Part shown: positions 47,002 through 55,166 of the stretch, piece by piece
How the letters are laid out: each line of letters opens with the position of its first letter
Position numbering within the stretch: the first letter of the stretch is position 1
Notes under the pieces: model-generated
What the model was told of the DNA's origin: nothing
The model's database searches: none
The model's input: only the letters and a program-made list of their open reading frames with translations
Source of the DNA: Streptomyces altiplanensis
GTDB lineage: Bacteria; Actinomycetota; Actinomycetes; Streptomycetales; Streptomycetaceae
Length of the DNA stretch: 56,434 nt
Reading direction: 5' to 3'
NCBI GenBank assembly: GCA_003719395.1
Contig: RHMC01000030.1
Coordinates: 1 to 56,434, forward strand
Made by a program: the position numbers and the translations under genes

Positions 47002-47774
47002 CCGAGCACACCGACCTCGCGGACCTGCTGGACTGCGAGACGTACCGGGCCGGGGACTTCGCCCGTCTCGACACCTCGCGACGGCGCCGCACCGGCGTGC
47101 CGGAGGTGGTGTTTGCCCCGTCGAAGACGCCCGAGCAGACGCTGCGGCTCCTCACAGGTCTGCGCGAACGCGACCCCGGCTCGCCCGCCCTGGCGACCCG
47201 GTGTCCGGACGACGTGCTCAACGCGGCACCGATCCACTTCGAGGGCGCGGGAGAGCCGGTGCTGGTCGACCGCGTCGCCCGGACCGTCACCGTCGGCGCA
47301 CTCCCGCCGCCACGCGGCATGGTGGCCGTCCTCACGGCGGGCACCGGGGACCTTCCGGTGGCCCGCGAGGCGCTGGCCACCCTCGCGGTGCTCGGGGCCG
47401 GATCCCTGCTCGTCGACGACGTCGGGGTGGCGGGCATCGGGCGGCTGTTCCCGCACGTGCCCCGGCTGCGGGAAACCGACTGCGTGCTCGTCGTGGCGGG
47501 CATGGACGGTGCCCTGCCGAGCGTGGTCGCCGGGCTGCTGCGGGCCCCGGTGGTCGGCGTGCCGACCAGTGTCGGATACGGCGTCGCCGCGGGCGGTCTC
47601 GCCGCCGCGGCCACCATGCTCTCCTCCTGCGCCCCCGGTCTGACCGTGGTCAACATCGACAACGGCTTCGGCGCCGCCGCGCACGCCGCCAAGATCGTGG
47701 AAGCGGTGCACGGCACGCCGCCCGACGGCGGTCGTCCGCGCGCCGCGTCCAGGACCGTGGACGGCGACCGGTGA
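46998..47774 (+). CDS. larB: LarB: NaAD carboxylase/hydrolase of nickel-pincer nucleotide synthesis
   Basis: An intact 258-residue protein with ATG overlapping the LarE stop. The N-terminal segment LARLLD-like DLADLLDCETYRAGDFARLD and RTGVPEVVFAPSKTPEQTLR are typical of LarB. The PurE-like half begins MVAVLTAGTGDLPVAREALA, with GVAGIGRLFPHVPRLRETDC, VVAGMDGALPSVVAGLLRAP, VVGVPTSVGYGVAAGGLAAA, and ends VVNIDNGFGAAAHAAKI. LarB carboxylates nicotinic acid adenine dinucleotide at C5 and splits off AMP, giving the dicarboxylate precursor for LarE. It is frame-intact in the middle of a damaged operon, and its stop overlaps the LarC start (GTGA). Confidence 0.93.
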   Translation: MTEHTDLADLLDCETYRAGDFARLDTSRRRRTGVPEVVFAPSKTPEQTLRLLTGLRERDPGSPALATRCPDDVLNAAPIHFEGAGEPVLVDRVARTVTVGALPPPRGMVAVLTAGTGDLPVAREALATLAVLGAGSLLVDDVGVAGIGRLFPHVPRLRETDCVLVVAGMDGALPSVVAGLLRAPVVGVPTSVGYGVAAGGLAAAATMLSSCAPGLTVVNIDNGFGAAAHAAKIVEAVHGTPPDGGRPRAASRTVDGDR

Positions 47775-49053
47775 ACGGGACGGGCCATGCGCCGCGTGTC
47801 CCCGCCGCCCATCTGGACTGCACCGCGGGCGTGGCTCGGTGAGATGCTGCTCGGCGCGCTCCTGGACGCGGGGCGCCGACACCGGCACCGTGGTCGACGC
47901 GGTGCGCTCCCTCAAGGTGCCCGGCCTCGACGTCACGGTCGGGACGCGCGCGGCGCGGCGGGTTCGCCTGCGCGCGGGTGACGGTCACCCGACCCGCCTC
48001 GCCCGACCGCGCCCGGCGCCTGGCGGACCGTGTCGGAGCTGCTCGCCGCGCGGGCGGCGTCACGCCCGCCGCCGCCCGCGCGGCCCGCCGCACCTTCGAA
48101 CTCCTCGCCGCCGCCGAGGCCCGGGCGCACGGGACGACTCCGGACCGGGTGCACTTCCACGAGGTGGGGGCCGTACGACGCCTCGCCGACGTGGTGGGCT
48201 GCGCCGCCGCGCTGGATGATCTGGGGCTGCTCGCCGAGCACGCGGTGGTCACCTGCTCCCCGCTGGCCGCGGGCAGTGGGGAGGTCCACTGCGCCCACGG
48301 CACGATGCCCGTCCCCGTCCCCGCCGTCCTCCACATCGCCGCGCACGCCCGCCTCGAACTGGCCCGCGGTGACCTCCCCGGTGAGCGCACCACGCCGACG
48401 GGAGCGGCGCTCGTCGCCGCCGTGGCCGCACCGGGCCCGATGCCGCCGATGACCGTGCGCGCCGTGGGCACGGGCGGTGGGCGCCGCGATACCCCGGACC
48501 GCCCCAACATCACCCGGGTCGTCCTGGGCGAGACCAGGACGGCCTCGCCCGGGCCGACCGAGGGCGACGTCGTGGTCCTGGAGAGCACCGTCGACGACCT
48601 CGACCCCCGGCTCTGGCCGTCGGTGCTGGACGCGCTCCGTGCGGCCGGGGCCTGGGACTGCTGGACCACCGGTATCGTCGGTCGGCACGGCCGGCCGGGC
48701 AGACTCGTCACGGCGCTGTGCCCGCAACAGGTGCGGCAGGCCGTCGCCGACGTGCTGCTGCTGCACACCACCACGCTCGCGGGTGCGGGTGGTCGACGTG
48801 CCGGCGGACGACGCTTCCCCGTCGCAGCGTCACCGTCTCCATCGGACCAGCGGAGCGGCCGGAGCGGGTGGTGGTGAAGACGGCCGAGCGTCCGGACGGC
48901 ACCGTCAGCGCGCAGCCCGAACTGTCCGACGCCGAGCGGGCCGCCACGTCCCTGGGGTGGCCACTGCGGACGGTGTGCGAAGCCGTTATGGACCGTTGGC
49001 ACCGGGATCACCGGACCGCGGGCGTCCCCGGACCCGGCGCGCCGGATGCCTGA
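47771..49053 (+). CDS. larC: LarC: nickel insertase of NPN synthesis (several frame breaks)
   Basis: GTG 47771 overlaps the LarB stop. AAHLDCTAGVA corresponds to the LarC N-terminal 'LDC.SGASGDM' block, which resumes in another frame as GEMLLGALLDAGADTGTVVD. Then SLKVPGLDVTVGTRAAR, a second break near 48000, a long intact part (RTFELLAAAEARAHGTTPDR, VHFHEVGAVRRLADVVGCAA, CSPLAAGSGEVHCAHGTMPV), the C-terminal metal-binding domain VVVLESTVDDLDPRLWPSVL, and after breaks near 48790 and 48820 the end RRSVTVSIGPAERPERVVVK. LarC uses CTP to place nickel in the dithio pyridinium nucleotide. Lactobacillus LarC is made through ribosomal frameshifting; the several breaks here do not follow that single-site pattern. 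Confidence 0.87.
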
Positions 49054-49102
49054 CGGGTCGAGCGACCACATCCCCCGAAACACGTCAGGAAGCCGCCCTC
49101 CC

Positions 49103-51241
49103 ATGCCTCGTACCTACCGCGTCCGAGACCTCGCGGGAACTCACGTCCTGCTGACCGGATCCACCGAACGCACCGAACTCGTCGTGCTGCACCGCCTCGT
49201 GACAGCGCATCCGCGCACGTACGTCAGCGTGGTGCCGCCACCGGACGAGCCCGCCGCGCGGAGCGGCACCTCGGCGCGGGACGACGGGCTCGCCCTGCTG
49301 CTGAGCCGGAAGGCGTTCGGGCCATGGAGGGACGGAGTCGGAGCCGGACCGGCGATGGCCGAGGCCCGTCAGCGTGTGAGCGTGCTCGCGGGGCCTCCGG
49401 GAGACGTCCCGCCGCCCCCGGGCATCGACATCGTGGTCCACTGCGCCCCCACCGGCGGGCCGGACCGGTCGCTCGACGCCGAGTACGACGAACAGATCAC
49501 CCCGCTCGTCGCGTTGTGCGGGCAGTGGGCACACCAACGGCTCCGGCCCCACCTGGTGTACGTGTCCCAGGCAGGTTTCTCCGGCACCGAACGCGGGGTC
49601 GTCCGCGAGGAACGGCTGGAGCACGACATGGACTGGCGTCGCGAACTCGCCCTGGCACGCGCCCTCAGGAGCGATGCCGAGCGTCTTTCGAGGGCCCCCG
49701 ACCAACTGCGCCGGACACGGCGTGCCGCCGAACGCGCCCACAGGGGTGCGGGCCCGCTGATCATGGCGTGGGAGGTGGAGGCGGCCCGCAAGGCCTGGGT
49801 GGAACAGCGACTGGTGGAGCAGGGCCGGGCCCGTGCGCGTGGCCTCGGCCGCCCCGACGCACGGACTCTCGCCGCCGTGCTGGCCGAGCGTGTCATCGAA
49901 GAGCTGGGGCGGCCGTACCCGCTGACCGTACTGCGCCCGGCACCCGTGGGCCACGCCCTGCGCCATCCCTACCCGGGCTGGTCCGAGGGCAGGACGAGGG
50001 CCGTCCCGCCGGCCGCGGCCATCGTCCTGCTCGGCACGGCGGCCGACTCCACCACGACGGTATTCGACACCGTGCCCGCCGACCTGATGGCCGACGCCGT
50101 CCTGGCCGCGGCCGCCGCGTCACCCGACCCGGGCTCACCCCACTACTTCCATCTCGGCACGGCGACAACCCGCCCCCCTGACCCTGGGAGAACTGCGGAC
50201 CGTCGCCTTCCCCTCCCCGCTCCCCGCCGGCGCCCGTCGCGGCGGGCGACCGGAGCTGCCGGCGTGTACGACCCGACCGAGGTCCACTACGACGACACCG
50301 AACTGGTGGCTCTGAGGAACGCGTTCCCACTCCCGCGGCCGCACCACTTCGACCCGGGCGCGATCGACTGGCGACGCCACCTGGCGGCACGCGAGGCCGC
50401 GGACACGGCCGAACGGCAGCGCACACCGGTCACGAGAGCGGCCCTGACCTCGGCGCCCCGCTCTGTGGTGGCGAACGAGCCGGCCGTGGCCGTCTTCGAC
50501 CTCGACGGCACCATCGTCGCCTCCGACCTAGTCGAGTCCTACGTATGGACACGGCTTGCGGGCCTGCCGCACCGTGCCTGGCCGGCCGAGTTCATGGACC
50601 TGATCCTCGAGGCACCGCGTTACCTGCTCGCCGAGCGGGCCGATCGAGCCCGCTTCGTCCGCGTCTTCCTGCGCCGTTACGCGGGCACGGACGAAGCCGT
50701 TCTGCGGCGGCTGGTGCGCGGGGCGTCGGCGTCGCCCTGCTGCACCGGGTCAGGCACGAGGCGGTCAGGCGCGTCCGTGCGCACCGGGCGGCAGGGCACC
50801 GCACCGTGCTCGTGACCGGCGCTCGATCTGCTCACCGAGCCGCTGCGCCCTCTGTTCGACGACATCGAGGCGTGCCGCGTGCGGACCCGCGACGGCGTCA
50901 TGACCGGGCGCCTGGCCACGCGGCCGCCCGTCGGCGAGGCGCGAGCCGACTGGCTGCGACGCTACACGGCCGAGCACGGTCTGGACCCGGCCCAGGCCTA
51001 CGCCTACGCGGACAGCTACTCGGACCGGGCACTTCTGGACGCGGTCGGCCACCCGCACGCCGTCGACCCCGACACACGCCTGCTCCGGCACGCCGTGCGA
51101 AGGCGCTGGCCCGTACTGCACTGGGGCGCCCACACCGCCACCCGGTGGGAGGCGCTGACCGTGGCGGCCGGCGGAGCGCGCGGGCGAGGGGCGCGGGCGG
51201 GAAACCACCGGTTCCCGGACGGAGAAGAGGAGACACCATGA
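49103..51241 (+). CDS. Fusion of SDR-like (acyl reductase type) domain and HAD-IB phosphatase domain
   Basis: Start ATG 49103 (MPRTYRVRDLAGTHVLLTGS); an in-frame ATG at 49046 overlaps the larC end. The first 400 residues look like a NAD_binding_4 reductase, but the glycine motif is LLTGSTERTELVVL instead of TGATGFLG, so cofactor binding is doubtful; PHLVYVSQAGFSGTERGVV matches the active-site strand. From about residue 460 a HAD-IB phosphatase follows: VAVFDLDGTIVASDLVESYV (nucleophile Asp), HRTVLVTGA (motif II), and AYAYADSYSDRALLDAVGHP (motif IV). Frame changes lie near 50165-50245, 50725 and 50820. The HAD part could dephosphorylate a lipid or glycerol-phosphate intermediate. It overlaps the LarA-like gene by ATGA. 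Confidence 0.78.
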
Positions 51242-52815
51242 GCACACCAGGGTTCGTACTCGACGTCGACGAACGCACTCCGCCGCTGGTCCTGTTCGAG
51301 GGGGAGGGCATCCGTGCCGAGCGCTTGCCCGTGGGCAGCCGGGTGATCTACCCGCCGGCCTCGCTTCCTGGTATCCCCGACCTGGACACGGCCATCCGCG
51401 ACGCGCTGCTGCACCCGCACGGCATCGAGCCGCTGCCCGAACTCCTCAGGCCGGGCATGCGGTTGACCGTGGTCTTCGACGACGTGTCCCTGCCCCTGCC
51501 GTCGATGCGCCGCCCCGACGTGCGCGGACGGATCATCGAGCACGTCCTCGAGATCGCCGCCCGACGAGGGGTGGAGGACATCGAGATCATCGCCGCGAAC
51601 GCCCTGCACCGCCGGATGACCGCCGGGGAACTGCGGCACGTCGTGGGCGATCGCGTCTTCCGCGGCTACTTCCCCCACCGGCTGCGCAACCATGACGCGG
51701 AGGACCGGGACAACCTGCTCCACCTGGGCATGACCGGCGCCGGCGAAGACGTCGAGATCAATCGCAGGGCGGCCGAGAGCGACCTCCTCGTCTACGTCAA
51801 CGTCAACCTGATCGCACTGAACGGCGGTCCCAAGTCCGTCGCCGTCGGTCTGGCGAGCTACCGCAGCCTGCGCCACCACCACAACACGCACACCCTGCGA
51901 CACTCACGCTCCTTCAACGACCCGCCGAACTCCGCCCTGCACCACTCCTTCCACCGCATGCTGGACGTGATCGGCGGCCAACTGAAGATCTTCACGGTCG
52001 AGACCACGGTCAACGGCGACTCCTTCCCGCCGTCCATGGGCTTCCTCACCACCCACGAATGGGAGTGGAGCCTCGCCGACCGGATCGGCTTCCTCGGCGT
52101 CCGGCACGGCAACCGGCTCCTGCCGCCGAGGCTGCGTCGCCGCCTGTTGAACTCCATCAAGGCGCCGTACGGCGTCACGGGGGTCACAGCGGGCACCCCG
52201 AGCGCGGTCCACCCGATCACCCTGGCGAACGTGCACCGCCAGCAGGTCACCCCCGTCCGGGGACAGGCCGACATCGGGGTGTTCGGGGTGCCCTATGTCG
52301 GTCCCTACAACGTAAACTCGATCATGAACCCGGTGCTGGCGATGTGCATGGCCCTGGGCTACCTCTTCAACTTCTATCTCAACAAGCCGATCGTGCGGCA
52401 GGGCGGCGTCGGCATCTTCATCCACCCGCTGACACCCGACTTCCACCCGGTGCACCACCCCAGCTACATCGACTTCTACGAAGAGGTACTCACGGAGACC
52501 ACCGATCCCGCACGGATGGAAGCGGTGTTCGAGAAGAGGTTCGCGGAGGATCCCTGGTACATCCACCTCTACCGGACCGGCCACGCTTTCCACGGCGTCC
52601 ATCCGTTCTACATGTGGTACTGGGGCGCCCACGCGATGCAGCACCTGGGCGACGTCATCTTCGTCGGTGGTGACTCGAAGGTCGCCGCCCGGATGGGTTT
52701 CCGAGCGGCACCGACCCTCTCCGACGCCCTGGAGATGGCCTCACACATCGTCGGCACCACCCCGAGCATCACCTGCCTGCACACCCCGCCCATCACCATG
52801 GCGGACGTCCGATGA
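51238..52815 (+). CDS. LarA-superfamily nickel-pincer-dependent enzyme homologue, long divergent type
   Basis: An intact 525-residue protein; ATG overlaps the preceding stop, with GAAGAGGAG upstream. It resembles LarA lactate racemase (usually about 425 residues): VVFDDVSLPLPSMRRPDVRG at the place of the D-x-T-R-P motif; IIAANALHRRMTAGELRHVV with His124 matching LarA's catalytic His in the 'G.H' block; NHDAEDRDNLLHLGMTGAGE; and LNGGPKSVAVGLASYRSL, whose Lys199 matches the Lys that covalently holds the NPN thioacid. The second catalytic His (in 'EPH') is not present, and a His-rich RHHHNTHTLRHS follows. The C-terminal region (FHGVHPFYMWYWGAHAMQHL) is aromatic. LarA homologues racemise or epimerise alpha-hydroxy acids by hydride transfer. 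Here the substrate is unknown, probably a PKS-derived or glycerate-type hydroxyacyl. Confidence 0.82.
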   Translation: MSTPGFVLDVDERTPPLVLFEGEGIRAERLPVGSRVIYPPASLPGIPDLDTAIRDALLHPHGIEPLPELLRPGMRLTVVFDDVSLPLPSMRRPDVRGRIIEHVLEIAARRGVEDIEIIAANALHRRMTAGELRHVVGDRVFRGYFPHRLRNHDAEDRDNLLHLGMTGAGEDVEINRRAAESDLLVYVNVNLIALNGGPKSVAVGLASYRSLRHHHNTHTLRHSRSFNDPPNSALHHSFHRMLDVIGGQLKIFTVETTVNGDSFPPSMGFLTTHEWEWSLADRIGFLGVRHGNRLLPPRLRRRLLNSIKAPYGVTGVTAGTPSAVHPITLANVHRQQVTPVRGQADIGVFGVPYVGPYNVNSIMNPVLAMCMALGYLFNFYLNKPIVRQGGVGIFIHPLTPDFHPVHHPSYIDFYEEVLTETTDPARMEAVFEKRFAEDPWYIHLYRTGHAFHGVHPFYMWYWGAHAMQHLGDVIFVGGDSKVAARMGFRAAPTLSDALEMASHIVGTTPSITCLHTPPITMADVR

Positions 52816-53489
52816 CGGCCCCCGATGGCACGCGGGCCCTGCCGCTCCCCACCGCCTGGGCCCGCTCGGCACCGGCGCGAGGGCTGCGGACAGCCGTGCA
52901 CCGAGCCCTCCTCAGGCCGTACGTCTGGGCCTGCGCCCGGCCGACCGTCGAGGGCGCGGAACACCTCGCCGTGCTCACGACCCCGGTGGTGTTCGTGGCG
53001 AACCACGCCAGCCACCTCGACACACCGCTGATCTTCGGAGCCCTGCCGCCGCCCATCGCGTCCCGGCTGGTGGTCGGAGCCGCCGCTGACTACTTCTTCC
53101 ACTCCCCGCTGACCGGAGCGGCCACGGCCCTCCTCTTCAACGCCTTCCCGGTGCAGCGGGAGGCTCGGGAGCGCACGGGGCGAGGAGGCCGGAACCGCGC
53201 GGTGCGGGGCGTGGCCCGGCGCCTTCTCGACGAGGGGTGGCACGTGTTGCTGTACCCGGAGGGCACCCGTTCCCGGGACGGCCGGCTCGGGGCGTTCGGT
53301 ACGGGCGCGGCCCGGCTGTGCCTGCAGACCGGTGCGCCCACGGTGCCCGTCGCGCTGACGGGAACACACGCCGTCATACCGCGCGGAACGCGTGTGCCGA
53401 TCCGCGGCGCGCCACCCGTCTCCGTACGGTTCGGCCGGCGATCAGGGCCGTACCCGGTGAGAGGGCCCCGGACTTCCGTGACCGGATGA
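52812..53489 (+). CDS. PlsC-type 1-acylglycerol-3-phosphate acyltransferase-like protein
   Basis: An intact 225-residue protein whose ATG overlaps the LarA-like stop. The acyltransferase motifs are VVFVANHASHLDTPLIFGAL (His-x4-Asp catalytic dyad) and HVLLYPEGTRSRDGRLGAFG (the EGTRS substrate-phosphate motif), followed by GAPTVPVALTGTHAVIPRG. PlsC proteins move an acyl chain from ACP or CoA to a lysophosphatidate; in a cluster with a PKS and a HAD phosphatase it may transfer the polyketide chain to a glycerol- or sugar-phosphate-like acceptor. It is the last gene of the overlapping series; transposon scars begin about 55 bases later. Confidence 0.9.
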   Translation: MTAPDGTRALPLPTAWARSAPARGLRTAVHRALLRPYVWACARPTVEGAEHLAVLTTPVVFVANHASHLDTPLIFGALPPPIASRLVVGAAADYFFHSPLTGAATALLFNAFPVQREARERTGRGGRNRAVRGVARRLLDEGWHVLLYPEGTRSRDGRLGAFGTGAARLCLQTGAPTVPVALTGTHAVIPRGTRVPIRGAPPVSVRFGRRSGPYPVRGPRTSVTG

Positions 53490-53543
53490 GGGAAGGCGTC
53501 CGCGCGCTCCAGTGCTCCTCCTAGCTAGGCACTGTTTCTCGGA

Positions 53544-53650
53544 TCACGTGCGGAGCCAGATGAGGAGGGCTGCGAGGGTGACGGTGCCGAGGTAGATGTA
53601 GGCGCGTTTCTCGTAGCGGGTGGCAACGGCGCGGAAGCCTTTGAGGCCTC
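53544..53650 (-). pseudogene. IS5-family transposase C-terminal fragment
   Basis: The minus strand reads [20 protein letters not shown] then [13 protein letters not shown] and a stop at 53544. This is the standard end of IS5-type transposases ('F..VATRYDK....YLG....A...IWLR'). Everything upstream is missing. Confidence 0.75.
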
Positions 53651-53770
53651 GCCCGCCACTACGAAACGCTCTCGGCCAACTCCGAGGCGATGATCAACAT
53701 CGCTTCGATCGACAACTCCGCCAAGCGCATAGCAGACGAGGCCACCCCAACCTGGCGAGGAACCTACTAG
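53645..53770 (+). pseudogene. Second IS5-family transposase C-terminal fragment
   Basis: On the plus strand [20 protein letters not shown] then SIDNSAKRIADEATPTWRGT, Tyr and a TAG. It is the tail of a different IS5-type transposase ('R.YE.....EA.I..A...R.....'). It abuts the opposite-strand fragment, showing at least two successive insertion or deletion events at the right border of the cluster. Confidence 0.6.
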
Positions 53771-53805
53771 GCCATAACTGGTTTTTCGCCTACATCTAAC
53801 GCCCA

Positions 53806-53987
53806 CTCAAAACCGAGGTGATCAAGCCGCAGCGGCCCTGGCGATCCCTCGCCCAGGTCGAGCCGGCCACCGCTGAATGGACTGACTGGTACAACCACAC
53901 CCGGCTCCACGGTGAGATAGGGCACATCCCGCCCGCCGAATACGAAGCCAACCACTACCTGAGCACCACAAAACCCCAGGTCACAAC
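53806..53987 (+). pseudogene. IS3-family transposase (OrfB) C-terminal fragment
   Basis: The frame reads LKTEVIKPQRPWRSLAQVEP, ATAEWTDWYNHTRLHGEIGH, IPPAEYEANHYLSTTKPQVT then TNI. This is the closing part of IS3 OrfB, downstream of the catalytic Glu. Relatives stop after TTNI; here a Trp codon replaces the stop and the frame stays open into the carbonic anhydrase gene. Confidence 0.8.
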
Positions 53988-54291
53988 CAACATCTGGGAT
54001 CTCTACCGAACCCGGAACGGTTCATCACATCACCGCCAGCACCAGCCTGCCCGCCACGGCCTGATCCCGAGCCCCAGCACGGCACCACCCCACCCCGACA
54101 CACTGTCAAACGACTACCCGCCCATCAACGTGACAACGCCCCGAGGACGACTCCGGCGGGAGGTCGGTACCGCCGGTGCCCTGGTCGTCTGGACCAAACA
54201 ACAGTCAACAACGCGCCATGAATCGTCCTGTGCCGGACCATGTTTAAGCAACATGGAGAGCCTGAACGATCACCGGCCCTACGTTCGATTC

Positions 54292-55038
54292 ATGAACTCT
54301 GACTCTCCTGCGGAAGTCGTTCGGTCCGCCGGTTCGACGCTCGCCTGCCGTCGTACGCTTCTGCGCGGTGCGCTGACTGGAGCCGTCGCTGTCGGGGCCG
54401 GCCTCACCGTCGACGCCACCCCCGTGTCCGCCGCCCCGCGCACGCGGCCACGGCCGGCCACGGCCGAGGAAGCGCTGCGTGAGCTGGCAGCGGGCAACGC
54501 GCGCTGGCGCACTTTTCGTGAGAAGCACCCGCACGAGACGCGCGCGGTCCGCCAGGAGCTGACCTTCGCCCAGCACCCCTTCGCCGTAGTGCTCAGCTGC
54601 GTCGACTCCCGGGTCCCCCCGGAACTGGTCTTCGACCAAGGCCTGGGAGATCTCCTCACCGTACGCAGCGCGGGTGAGGTCCTGGACGAGGCAGTCATCG
54701 GCAGCGTCGCCTATGGCGTCCTGGAACTGGACATACCCCTGGTCCTGGTGCTCGGACACCAGTCGTGCGGCGCCGTGCGCGCCGCGGTCGAGGCCGAGGA
54801 GAGCGGCAAACAGCTACCTGCTCACATCCAGTACCTCGCCGATCAAATCACCCCGGCCATCGACCACAGCAAGGAGGGCGACGCCCGCATCGACGCGACC
54901 ATCGACGCCAACGTACGGCTCGTCCGGGCGCGCCTCGCGGCAGAACCTGACCTCGCCGCCAAGGCGGCCGCCGGTCGCCTCGCCGTCGTGGGGGCCCGCT
55001 ACGAACTGACTACCCAGCTGGTCCACCAGATCACCTGA
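54292..55038 (+). CDS. Exported beta-class carbonic anhydrase
   Basis: 248 residues from ATG 54292 (ATG 54253 is an alternative; the frame is open even further back into the IS3 scar). The N-terminus has a twin-arginine-like signal, CRRTLLRGALTGAVAVGAGL, ending in VSAAP. The mature part carries the beta-carbonic-anhydrase zinc site: Cys and the Asp-Arg dyad in AVVLSCVDSRVPPELVFDQG, then His and Cys in LVLGHQSCGAVRAAVEA. VRSAGEVLDEAVIGSVAYGV is also typical. The enzyme interconverts CO2 and bicarbonate, here probably outside the membrane. Monocistronic; no clear ribosome site at either start. Confidence 0.9.
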   Translation: MNSDSPAEVVRSAGSTLACRRTLLRGALTGAVAVGAGLTVDATPVSAAPRTRPRPATAEEALRELAAGNARWRTFREKHPHETRAVRQELTFAQHPFAVVLSCVDSRVPPELVFDQGLGDLLTVRSAGEVLDEAVIGSVAYGVLELDIPLVLVLGHQSCGAVRAAVEAEESGKQLPAHIQYLADQITPAIDHSKEGDARIDATIDANVRLVRARLAAEPDLAAKAAAGRLAVVGARYELTTQLVHQIT

Positions 55039-55166
55039 GAAGCCGTTGTCTTACCGGATGTGAGCGGTGAGTTTCCGCTGGTCAGCATGGTCGTGGTGTC
55101 GTCGGGGGCAGGGATGTGCCGTTCTGTTCGTCCTGGATGACGTGGAGGCGGTCGGTGGCACCAGTG

